Source: Siphonodentalium dalli
Lineage: Eukaryota; Mollusca; Scaphopoda; Gadilida; Siphonodentaliidae
NCBI GenBank assembly: GCA_032622095.1
Contig: CP136066.1
Span: 195,786,816 to 195,850,815, forward strand
Direction: 5' to 3'
Length of the DNA: 64,000 bases
Shown: positions 24,073 through 33,959 of the stretch, piece after piece
Numbering within the stretch: the first letter of the stretch is position 1
Layout: every line of letters begins with the position of its first letter
Translations under genes and position numbers: made by a program
Notes under the pieces: generated by a model
What the model was told of the DNA's origin: nothing
Databases searched by the model: none
What the model saw: only the letters and a program-made list of their open reading frames with translations

Positions 24073-24424
24073 GCAGAATGGGGTCCCCAGGGGGTATATT
24101 TAGTGACGCTACCATACATACGTGCTAGCGTCACCCCCAAATTCATCCTATGTGGACCTCATCCTTCTATGGGAGACCTAGTTACCAGCTGGTGATGTTC
24201 ACTCATTGGGTACCTCGAGTATATGCACTGTCTCCAGAAACTAAACTGAAAAGGAAAAAGAAAGTTAGTAAAGCAACTAAAACACTTGTTAATTTGATAA
24301 TAAAGATACTTTCCTGGGAAGATGAGTCACAAGCAGAATGAGGTGATCGATGGCAGGTCACTTTAGTGATGCTAGCCCGATGTGGGGGTTAGCGTGACTA
24401 AGTTCACATTCTGGGGACCTCATA
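24073..24424 (-). mobile_element. H3 composite hairpin element, diverged
   Basis: Two inverted-repeat hairpins enclose a spacer. The first (24073-24162) runs CAGAATGGGGTCCCCAG to TGTGGACCTCAT around GTGACGCTA/TAGCGTCAC. The second (24332-24424) runs CAGAATGAGGT to TTCTGGGGACCTCAT around GTGATGCTAGCC. The spacer contains GGGAGACCTAG and AGAAACTAAACTGAAAAG, which correspond in reverse to spacer words of the copies at 55016-55275 and 59799-60207. No protein is encoded. Confidence 0.6.
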
Positions 24425-24600
24425 CTCCCAATTTCCGGCATCATGTTTCCATGCCTGCTGTTTGGAATAGCCCTACGACTTTATATATCGCAAAACTGGA
24501 AATGTGCATTCGTACATGTCCGGCGCTCTTCGGTCGTTTCTCGGCGGTGGTGTAAGCATGGGTATGATGTCTAGTATGCTGTTTATGTTAGATAAATATC

Positions 24601-25329
24601 TTAACCCTTTCTATACTAAATGGATTATAACATTCAGATATAAATTGTCCATTGGAATGGTCAATTATTCATCTGTTGGGATTTTCAGGAAAAATCAGCA
24701 GACGACAAATACTACAAGCACAGAAGGGGCCTATATCTATCGAGGGTAAATGTTCAGATAATAAGTTCAACAAACGACATATGTGACCCGCCATATCAAA
24801 TCCAGTCGGAAGTCGGGATTTTTTTACCCTGTGCCAATGCATTCTCTTATATATGCGAGTCGACCATAGGTCGCCTCGCATATATAAGAGAATGCATTGG
24901 CCTAACAATTTTTTTACAATTTTAATAATTTGTTCTTGTATTCTTTAAAATTTTTATAATTTCACCCATACAGAGCCCCAGACAAACATGAGCAGACGAC
25001 ACTCTTCTATGTGCTTCTATATATGTGTGGGGCTCCCTGCAGGGTAATGGATGTTTTTTGTATTTTATGTCCTAAAAATTGTAAGAAACATTTATTTAAA
25101 AAACATGATAAAAAATTGTTAAGCCAATGCATTCTCTTATATATGCGAGGCGACCTATGGTCGACTCGCATATATAAGAGAATGCATTGGCACAGGGTAA
25201 AAAAATTCCGACTTCCGACTGGATTTGATATGGCGGGTCACATATTGTTTGCTGAACTTATTATCGGAACATGTCATATGGGATAATATAACTAATCTTC
25301 AATGAGTAATTAGTATAGAAAGTGTTCAA
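24601..25329. mobile_element. P2-family MITE split by a nested hairpin element
   Basis: It begins TTAACCCTTTCTATACTAAA with TGGATT after it. It reaches GTTCAGATAATAAGTTCAAC before the insertion at 24780, resumes TTGCTGAACTTATTATCGGA after 25244, and ends AATTAGTATAGAAAGTGTTC. The two halves join into one P2 element in which the TTCAACAAACGAC region was the target. The right TTAA is mutated. Confidence 0.7.
24780..25244. mobile_element. H1-bearing inverted-repeat element with TA target, nested in a P2 MITE
   Basis: Long terminal inverted repeats start TGTGACCCGCCATATCAAAT and continue CCAGTCGGAAGTCGG, a T-rich run and ACCCTGTGCC into the H1 hairpins at 24833-24901 and 25123-25191. The outermost flanks are TA on both sides. 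Between the hairpins lies a third, imperfect inverted repeat (GAGCCCCAGAC at about 24977 and GTGTGGGGCTC at about 25025). A truncated relative is at 48321-48651. TA targeting points to a Tc1/mariner-like mechanism rather than piggyBac, but this is inferred from the flanks only. Confidence 0.75.
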
Positions 25330-26640
25330 GTCGAGCCAATAGGTCAGGTTGCGAACTTTTGAATATGATTTAACTGCCATATCTAAACTATACTTACTAA
25401 AAACGTAAAAATTGACATACTGGATGTTTAGGTTTCTACTCTTGTTGATAATTTTCGCAAGCTACTCGGCAGAATGGCAGGCAATAAGAACTCACGTGTA
25501 TTTACTTGACTGAAGATTATCATGCGTGTTGCTGCCCATGTGTGTTTAGACATTTGTATTGATAAAATAATAGAAGAACCAAGCACACAGTTGCGCGAAA
25601 TAGTTCTTGACTTGAAACATACTTTATTTGCCTATATATACAAAAGGGATTGGGGCACAAGTTTTTACAACTTATGAAGCCCCTCCCCCGGTACAATAAT
25701 AACATACATGTAATCAAGATAACGGTATAAACGTATTTACAGGATGATAAGTTTTGAGATATATAATTTGTATTGCATTTCAGAGGTTTGTGTTTAAAAC
25801 AATGTGGCTACATTATGAATATTTGGCACGATAAACGAGTGATAATATAATCTATTGGTGTATGTTCGGAGGTTAGAAAAAGGTAATAGTAGACAGTCAT
25901 GTACTCGGTTTTTTTTTGTAGCGCTCCGGAAGACAGTACTGACAAATAATAAGAATGTGCATGTTTTTGGGGGAGGTTGGTCCATTTGTGAGATAACTGC
26001 CACATAAAAAAAATGAAATTTCGGAAGCACTTTTAAGTGTATTCAAAATAAATAGTTCGATATGTTATCTGCTTGATATATAAGGGCAAGATGTTGTTGT
26101 TTGGTTAGTTTCTATATTAATCTCCGTCCACCAAATGTGGGTAAAATGTCGCCGATGGCATGCAGCGTTCTTATCGAGTAATCAAGAGAGATAAAACCTG
26201 CATGGGGTTTGAACATGTATATCGATAACGTTCTTGTATTGGAACAGATAACAAGGATACCCATGTCAGAATTTGAGCTTTAGATAGATATTTATTTGCT
26301 CAATAATATACAATACATTAACAAAATATTAAACAAAATTATTGTATTGCACAGGAGCAGCATGACCTATAGCTGGCCGTCTTCCTTCTGCCCCTGAATG
26401 ATAAGTGCAATATAAACATATGATGACGTATTTACAATTTCACACAGACTAATTGGTATTTGGATGGATGGCCGGTTGGTGCCTGCTTTAATATTATATA
26501 TGGTCGTTTTAATCAAGACTATGTTGAATATTGAACAATGCTGTTATATAATAGTGCATGTGACACAGGGCAATCTAGGATGTTCAGGGTGATAACTGGA
26601 GTGCATAATAATATGAGTTTAAAACTTAACCTTGCTCAGT
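25330..26640. other. Gene-free AT-rich stretch
   Basis: No motif-bearing frame or recognised repeat was seen. A minus-strand pair of overlapping frames near 25794-26030 is AT-driven and has no family features. Confidence 0.35.
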
Positions 26641-26644
26641 AATA

Positions 26645-26725
26645 CTCAACGCATGTATTATATCTGATGCGAAAGCTTTTTGATGATAGCGTGGGAGAAA
26701 TGCTACGACCGTTTGGAACTTTGGT
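26645..26725 (+). repeat. Unexpanded counterpart of the satellite locus
   Basis: The segment GATGCGAAAGCTTTTTGATG, ATAGCGTGGGAGAAATGCTACGACC (read as successive blocks) and GTTTGGAAC matches both flanks of the 26-bp array, with only one unit-like stretch (TGATGATAGCGTGGGAG) in between. It marks what the 23-24 kb locus probably looked like before expansion. Confidence 0.65.
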
Positions 26726-29165
26726 TTAGCCCAGTCTTTTTAACTCGCAAGACGTAATATATTTGATCTATCGGGTACTGTGCATTCGTGCATGTTCGGC
26801 GCTGTTCGTTTATAAAAATTGCACGGAGATGGGGCATGGACAAACGATTCGACACGAGTGCTTTCCCTTTGGCACAACAACGCATAATTGAAAACGGTGT
26901 CAGAAGAGGAGAGCAATGATGGATTATGGACGTGTCATCCAAGACCGGGAGCGGAACATACGACTATTGTAATGAGATAAAAATCTGCCTGCCGCTATGT
27001 ATAATGTTTGCATTCTCAGCAGAAATAGATAAACCTTTAATGACGATGTAAAGTCAACCAAGGGAAAAGTCATTTTCTGCTCGACTTGCGTACATCAAGG
27101 TAAGGCACGTGTCAAAATCTCAATAAATAATGGTCCACCATAAGAGTTAGCCACGTGGATGTGAATATGGTGTAGTGCGCATGCGTGATACGCTTCCTAA
27201 TAAATCGCCCATATCTACCTCAAGTTTTTGATGTCAGCGTGATCTAAAGAAAAACGTTGCACAATACACACATGCCATATTATATGCGATTGGCGTATGT
27301 ATAATACGAGAGGCCAGAAGACTCGAGTATACTACACTGTGTAGTGTATGTCATTCCACGATCGCAGCGGTGCTACATTTGTCAGTCCATATAAGACAGG
27401 TGTGTTGTCTAAAGGTATAAGTTTTCACCCACCTATAACATACCTAAATGTTTTTTTATTCCACACCTCTTGACGTGAGTCGCGTGTATTCAACGGTATA
27501 CCAGCCATTTGGTTACATATTGTTGTATACCACAAGTGGAATACGAGCCGGAAGACAAGTGGAAAACAGTGTTGCCAAGAGACATACAATGACGTCAACA
27601 ACCCGCTTCGGTGATGCACAGATAATTAGCGGTTTTCCATCAGACGTAAACCACAATAACTATAGTTATAGTACCAATGATAGTCACATTCGTGAATTAA
27701 ACTTGTCCGACACAAGGGTGTAGAATAAACACAGAACACAACTTACACATCACAATCTGTAATCTGTTATCGTTGCGGACATTAAACTCAAGCTCTACTT
27801 TCGTGAAATATATCTTTGCGCGGTCCGCAATTCATTCGATAAAAAGAAATGATCGATTAAGATGCGCGCTGTGTTCTGCCTAAATATAATCCGGTTTCTC
27901 ATTACTCTATTTCCATTGTTTAATATTTTGAAGGTCCCTTTTTACATGTTGTATTTTCGATTCGTTACTTATCTCCAGCGTAATACCACATGAAACACGT
28001 CTGCAGAACGGATTAAAACGTACGCTGTAACTGGGACCTCTGTCTATATATAAGTGGGACCTCCAGTTTGGTAACTGGGACCTTGGCCAACTGGGACCTC
28101 TGTCTTTAAGTTGGACCTTGGCTAACTGTGTCCTTTAGATTTATAGATCAGTAAAATAGTACGCTAAGTCAATTTTTATTTGAATCCACTTATATATTTA
28201 TTTGTTTTAATATTCATTGATTGTTGTATGTATACATGTGAATCCATGAAAAAATCTGCTTTGCAAGCATTTGTCACAGTTTTATCTCTTTTGTGATGTA
28301 TAATTCCGACTCTGGATAGCTTCCTGCCTAGGAAAAGTTGCCCTCCCTTGTTCTTAAATGTCACAGATATCCCTAAAGTTCGACTTGTCGAATAAAATAC
28401 ATGTAGCTCTTTCCCTATGCTATTAGCAAATGCCATGCCCATTTTATTGATTTTATGCAGCTAATACTTTATTGGTGCTCTTAGCGGATCTACAACTAAA
28501 ATATGCCATTCTCCCTTATAAGTGGGGCTCATATTATTACCATTCCTCCATTTGATTCTTTGACACTCGATCTTGAGCTCCACATGAATTGACTGATTAA
28601 ATATTCTAAGAACATTTGTTTCGGCCGTCTTGCTGACATTCCGATAATGGGCAGCGGCATTTGTATTTTGCTAGAGACAATATCGCCCTTTGTCCAGTTC
28701 GACCCATGGCGATTCGTTTCAATTTATCAAATTGGTCGGAATAGAATTAAGATTGACCGATCGTAGATCAATAATAGCGAGTGTTTGTTGGAGAAATATG
28801 ATAGCCGACCTGGGGGTATCAGCTTGTCAAATTACTTCCAATTACCCATCTTGAATAATTAACATTTGGATTAGTTAGAATGGCAATTGCAATTTTAATG
28901 TTCTCTTGATGAACTGAGATTTATCTGAATCAGCCGTCACGTGAAAATTGCTCGTTCTTATTCACGAATAAAGCTGTTATAGTATTTGTAACTGACGATT
29001 TAGAGTGTGCACATGCAAAGCATGTCCAACATTCGAGTGTCTCACCTCCACCACTCTTTTATATTTTGGTATACACGAGTTTCAGGCCATTGTCAGGCGG
29101 TACGCGGGTTCATTACTTTAATTGTCAACGCTGCAAACTAATGCAGAACATGGATATATACATAT
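26726..29165. other. Gene-free stretch with a small GGGACCT minisatellite
   Basis: At about 28025-28135 the motif AACTGGGACCT recurs five or six times with spacers (GGGACCTCTGTCT, GGGACCTTGGCCAACT). The rest shows no gene or named repeat. Frames such as those near 27425-27723 lack family motifs. Confidence 0.4.
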
Positions 29166-29169
29166 ATAT

Positions 29170-29440
29170 AATGGGGTCACTTACATCATCATCGACATCA
29201 TCATAACCATCATCAACATCCTCATCTTCATCATTATCATCCATCGTCGTCATCAATACCATCACCATCTTCATCATCATCATCAAAACCATCGTCATCA
29301 ATACCATCGTCATCATCACCATCGTCGACATTTTTGTCAATCTTCATCATTCTTCGTCCATCGTCCATCGTCATCATTATCCCATCATCAGCATCGTCGA
29401 CGTTTTTATCGTCGTTGTCAATTGTTGTAAATCATCATCA
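29170..29440. repeat. ATC/GTC trinucleotide-rich low-complexity tract
   Basis: Imperfect CATCATCGTCATC repeats span about 29185-29440. They generate poly-His/Ser frames on the plus strand and poly-Met/Asp frames on the minus strand that should not be taken as proteins. Confidence 0.85.
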
Positions 29441-29714
29441 TTTTCTCTCATTTTACAGATTAGGTACACATGCTGACATTCCCCTGTTAACTTGAACTCG
29501 GGATTCATATTTACTGGGTATTCGGGATTCAACAAGGCCCGTACGCATATTTTATAGCACAAAATTACACAAATATTTTCCATCCCAAAATACACATTTT
29601 TTATGTAATTCAGTCTAATACCTCTTCACATGTTGAAGTTATGGTAATACTTCAGCAAATATGTGAAAAATATTATATCAGTCTGTAATCACTAAATATG
29701 TATTCCATGTTTTC

Positions 29715-29990
29715 TTAACTGGTACGCAGGATTCACCCCTCTCTGTTAACTGGTACGCAGGATTCACCCCTCTTTTAACTGGTACGCAGGATTCGCCCCC
29801 TCCATGTTAACTGGTACGCATGATTCACCCTCTCTTTTAACTGGTACGCAGGATACACCCCTATGCTAACTGGTACGCAGGATTCACCCCCTCTCTGTTA
29901 ACTGGTACGCATGATTCACCCCTCTCTGTTAACTCAACTTAACTGGTACATAGGATTCAACCCTCTATGTTAATTTGTATTCAGGATTCA
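29715..29990 (+). repeat. Minisatellite, unit about 29-31 bp
   Basis: About eight units of TTAACTGGTACGCAGGATTC plus ACCCCTCTCTG, with deletions of 2-6 bp in the C/T-rich part. Read on the other strand the unit is GGTGAATCCTGCGTACCAGT, closely similar to the array at 31921-32245, so the two arrays face each other. Confidence 0.85.
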
Positions 29991-29999
29991 TGGGGGTGA

Positions 30000-31300
30000 C
30001 ACACTCACATTCCCGACATCCCTGTTCTAAGGAACAAATTAAAAGAACAAATTTTACAATGTGTGAACATGGCCAATATTTGATTTAAATTTAAAGTGAT
30101 GTGAAACCGTAAAATGGAGAATAATCTTGTTCAAAGTAGTTATTTTTACGAATATTAATCCAAAGTGACAACAAGCACATCGTCATTAATTAAATGCAAT
30201 GACCCTCGATGGCGAAATCATTTGCGTCGGTTTATTGCCAATAGTTGCGTCCCGAATCCAGATATAATATTTACACACACACACTTGAACGTAGTTCAGG
30301 TGTTTGCTATGGAGTGATGTGGTCGATTTCTTTTTTAATTTTCGGCGATGTTAGTAGAATGCTATATATTCCCCAGGTTGGCATTACGCATGCATGAGTA
30401 CTAACTTATCAGTTTCACGCATCCGGACAAGTCTATAATATGTCTTTATGGAAATATCGCTACGATGGTTCATTTCAGTTCAGTTTCTGTGCAAAAAGAA
30501 CTCGCTATTCTCTCCCGTGCAACTAGAAATGGTTTACCTTGAGATCAAGAAACGTTTGGTTTAATTCTCAGAATGTATTCTACGCCTTTGATTCAAGTTC
30601 TGTTTACAGACGAGCAATTGGTTTAGTGTGAAATAAGTGCTTTTACATCTTATGTGTGGTTTTAATCATATGCAATACACCGGGTATACGGCATAGGTCA
30701 TAATGCCGTCCCAACAAACACAGCTATCTCATTAAGACGGAATCGCATTCGTCATAATGATCCCCGCAGGCATACCAACGCACGTATGGTGCACTTGCAG
30801 ACTCTTCTGTGTCTGTTTAGCATTACAAACCATCATACTTCAAGCCCATCATGTTCACGTTCTCGCACGATCGACAAGACATAGAACAAATCGCTTTAGC
30901 ATACGGCTAATTCCCCATCCTGCCATAACGCCTTGTCATTTATTAATAATAATCACGGAAGCAGAACAAAGCGATATGAATTTGGCGATTCTTTGCCTTT
31001 CTGATCCTCTGCAGAATGTGATACGCCAGTACGATGTGATAAATCGTTAGTTACAATAGTTAATTATCTTGAGCGCTTTTCCGCTACGATTGTTGTTTAC
31101 ACTGGCCGATCCATCTCCCATTCCTGACTTTCATATGTTACTTTCGATCGTCTGTCGGCGAGGCCGCACCAAAGTCATGCAGCATAAAATTAAAAGTAGT
31201 CAGAAGAATTATTCCGTGTCTATTCGGATCATCATCTATTCGACAGCTTGGCTGTACGAGAAACCCATGAACAGTTTTGCGAGAGTCATAAAACGTTTAC
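30000..31300. other. Gene-free stretch between two related minisatellites
   Basis: No family motif was seen. The frame at 30757-31050 has no homology I recognise. Confidence 0.35.
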
Positions 31301-31302
31301 AG

Positions 31303-31838
31303 TACCGGATTTAGTACCAACTATTACTGTGTTAGTACCAACTATTACTGTGTTAACCGGATTTAGTACCAACTATTACTGTGTTAACCGGATTTAGTAC
31401 CAACTATTACTGTGTTAACCATTTACCCAACAGAACGGCCCTGTGCCAATGCATTCTCGTATATATGCGAGTCGACCATAGGTCGCCTCGCATATATAAG
31501 AGAATGCATTGGCTTAACACATTTAAAATTATAAAATTGTTAAAGAATGTAAGAAAAAATGGTCAAAAGTGTTAAAAAAAGTTTTTTTTTAGGCCAATGC
31601 ATTCTCTTATATATGCGAGGCGACCTATGGTCGACTCGCATATATAAGAGAATGCATTGGCACAGGGCATAACTGTAACTATCACAATGTGGTCACGGAG
31701 CCGGTTCCAATGATATCCATATTTGTATGGTTCTATTGAGACAGACCGAAGATATTTTAGGCTGTTGAAGCTTTATTTGGCCGGTTTGTTGGGTAAAGGA
31801 TTAACCGGATTTAGTAACAACTATTACTGTGTTAGTCG
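31303..31838 (+). repeat. 31-bp tandem array split by a MITE
   Basis: The unit TTAACCGGATTTAGTACCAA plus CTATTACTGTG occurs about four times before 31425 and once more at 31801-31838. Between the parts lies the TTAA element 31425-31804. Joining CTGTGTTAA directly to CCGGATTTAG recreates a normal unit, so the array is a natural empty-site control. Confidence 0.9.
31425..31804. mobile_element. TTAA MITE with CCCTTTACCCAACA-type ends and paired H1 hairpins (copy 1)
   Basis: The 380-bp element is bounded by TTAA on both sides. The left end is CCATTTACCCAACAGAA; the right end is TTTGTTGGGTAAAGGA, giving terminal inverted repeats of about 14 bp. Inside are H1 hairpins at 31445-31513 and 31593-31661 in inverted orientation, separated by an AT-rich spacer with TTGTTAAAGAATGTAAGAAA. 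After the second hairpin comes a unique arm with GGAGCCGGTTCCAATG and GGCTGTTGAAGCTTTATTTG. The TTAA duplication and ends that begin CC are typical of piggyBac-type elements. No coding capacity. Confidence 0.85.
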
Positions 31839-31920
31839 GACGAAAACCTGAAATTAATAGCGTCCGTAAAGTGGAATGCGTCATTAAATCCTGCGAGACA
31901 GTGTGCAGATATATCCAAGA

Positions 31921-32245
31921 TGAGAGGGTGTCACCCCCTGAGTCCTGATAATAGAGTGGGTGAATACTGAATACCAGTTAACAGAGGGGTGAATACTAAA
32001 TATCATTTAACAGAGGGGTGATTCCTAAATATATATATATCAATTAACACTTACAGAGAGGGGTGAATCCTGAATATCAGTTAACAGAGATGGGTGAATC
32101 CTGAATATCAGTTAACAGAGGGTGAATAATGAATATCAGTTAACAGAGGGTGAATAATGAATACCAGTTAAAACAGAGAGGGGTGAATCCTGAATATCAG
32201 TTCATAGAGTGGGTGAATACTGAATACTAGTTAACGGCGTAACAA
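31921..32245 (+). repeat. Minisatellite, unit about 28-32 bp, inverse of the 29.7-kb array
   Basis: Around nine units of GGGTGAATCCTGAATATCAG followed by TTAACAGAGA, with length changes and TA-rich insertions (about 32025-32040). The consensus is the reverse complement of the 29715-29990 unit apart from GCGTACC versus ATATC. Confidence 0.8.
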
Positions 32246-32249
32246 AAAT

Positions 32250-33175
32250 ATGTGACGAGGGACATGCATGTAGATTTCACACTTCTATACCATCTATCGT
32301 CATATATTTTCCCATCAGCAATCTGGCGAACTATATCACACTAAGAGAAAGGGTCCCGATAACTACATGGTACTCTATTTTCCGTCAATGAGATGACCGC
32401 GTGCGATGATTTGTGCAAATCTGCGCCCGATTAACAGAAAGGGACCCGAAAGCAGATTTAGAAAAGGTCCATTCTAACATCAAATACCACAATTTGTCGC
32501 ATCAAAGTTCCAGAATTTTGTTTGAATCCAGCATATTATTTAAGATTAATGCACAACAGTATATGAATTCTGAATATCGGCTATATAACGGCGGGGTACA
32601 TAGTATTAATCCCGCGTATACCGCCTGCAAATGGCATGAATCCTGCATACATGAGGGAGTGGTGACCCCGCAGATGGGACGACGTGGTTCAAGAAGAGAC
32701 CATGCATTTACCAACCCGCCCTGCATGCCAACAACCTTCAAATTAACGTATTTTCGTAGAATTTCCACTCATGCCCTCATTTTTCCAGCCTGTTCCCCCG
32801 TAAGCCCGCACATAATCTGCCTATAATTTGAACTTATTTTAGGTAGATAATCTGCTTAGAATCGCTTTATTTTGAGTCGATAATATGCTGAAAATGTGAG
32901 CGTTTTAGTCACATTATCGACTCACACTGAGGCGATTCTAAGCTCATTATGATTGTGCTGACAATGACACAAATAAGCCAACTCACGACTGTTCATCTGT
33001 ACGATCTTTAACATGTGTTTTCACTGCGGCCCGCGCCATAAAACGAAATAACGGATATATGAGTCCATTATCTGCTTATTTCATCAGAATCAGATTCGTC
33101 TTCCGGAATGCTCGCGGGATGGGGCGTTAAGCCGTGAGCGTTCCGTGACTATATATTTCTATCGGACTTGGCGGA
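32250..33175. other. Gene-free stretch
   Basis: A frame at 32413-32826 (137 codons) overlaps an 88-codon frame on the other strand and has no motif; it is probably chance. A loose inverted pair with GATAAT and GAATCGCTTTA / AGGCGATTCTAAGC lies at about 32850-32945. Confidence 0.35.
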
Positions 33176-33901
33176 ATGGATTTAATCCCCCGTCAAGTCT
33201 GCCTCGTGCTGAGCGACCTGCAGTCGGCTCGTTGTGTTGGATGGACCTTGCACTCTAACGCGGGCCGGCTGCAGATGATTTTGGACTACCAAGTCACTCC
33301 GGTGGAACCCTCCACCGGCCGTGGCTTGGTTGGGACTAGCCAAAGACAAAGTCCGGGAGGAAGAAGAAGCCGAAAACCCCATCACAGCGCGGCAGGGATG
33401 CCGAGTAGAGGGCCAAGTGGAGAAGAGGGAGAACTGAGAGACGTCCAGTTCTTCCCCACAAGAAATCACCACCACCAGACGGAGCAGGGACGCCGATGTC
33501 ACCCCGGACGTCCCTGCCGTCGGCGAGGACAGCGGCACCAGGAACACCGACGTCACCCCGGAGGTTCCTGCCGCTGTCTTCGTCGTGGAGATGGCAACTC
33601 CAACCAAGCCAGACTCCACCAGAGCGACGCCGATGTATATGAAAAGAGGCCGGCGTTGCAAAGTAGGGCAGAGATCGAAGTAGAGAGAAACCGTATCAAG
33701 ACAGCGATAATGACACACCACTCAGCAGGAAAGACTTACCATCTCAACAACTTAGAATTCTTCCTGCTGAGGGATCGCCAGGTTTACAGAGGGCATGACA
33801 AACATGAAAGAACATCTGGAATAGTGAATGTCACAACTTCACGAGGACAGATTCAGGTCGCCTGTTCGAAGCATCCACCAAAATTAGAAAGAAGAAATTG
33901 A
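33176..33901 (+). CDS. Uncharacterised GC-rich ORF, 241 codons, possibly a retroelement or gene remnant
   Basis: This is the longest plus-strand frame and is much richer in GC than its surroundings. The predicted protein is highly basic, with Arg/His/Gly-rich low complexity in residues 60-150 and an ordinary-looking C-terminal 60 residues (with RDRQVYRGHDKHERTSG). The other two frames across 33340-33640 are also protein-like over shorter spans (one has the twice-used pattern TDVTPEVPA / ADVTPDVPA), so the true frame is not certain and shifts are possible. An AATAAA signal lies at 33950-33955, just after the stop. It may be a terminal exon, a processed copy, or part of a transposon polyprotein. 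No function is proposed. Confidence 0.3.
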   Translation: MDLIPRQVCLVLSDLQSARCVGWTLHSNAGRLQMILDYQVTPVEPSTGRGLVGTSQRQSPGGRRSRKPHHSAAGMPSRGPSGEEGELRDVQFFPTRNHHHQTEQGRRCHPGRPCRRRGQRHQEHRRHPGGSCRCLRRGDGNSNQARLHQSDADVYEKRPALQSRAEIEVERNRIKTAIMTHHSAGKTYHLNNLEFFLLRDRQVYRGHDKHERTSGIVNVTTSRGQIQVACSKHPPKLERRN

Positions 33902-33959
33902 AGACCCATAAAGAGTTCAAAATTGTTATATTTTTTTTACGATTATTATAATAAAGCTC

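Noticed and set aside
24504-25286. Frames of 79 to 91 codons with CILLYMRG / RIYKRMHWHR segments, recurring at 31381 and 63162
   Set aside because: The recurring peptide is the translation of the H1 hairpin, which reads through on both strands. It is not evidence of a shared protein.
29122-29430. 102-codon His-rich frame and 71-codon Met/Asp-rich frame
   Set aside because: Both are translations of an imperfect ATC trinucleotide tract.
31441-31665. H1 hairpins as candidate microRNA genes
   Set aside because: The stems are almost perfectly paired and occur in many mobile copies, which is more like a MITE. Small RNA data would be needed to claim a microRNA.
32413-32826. 137-codon plus-strand frame
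   Set aside because: It begins in ordinary repeat-flanking DNA, overlaps an 88-codon frame on the other strand and shows no domain or composition typical of a gene.
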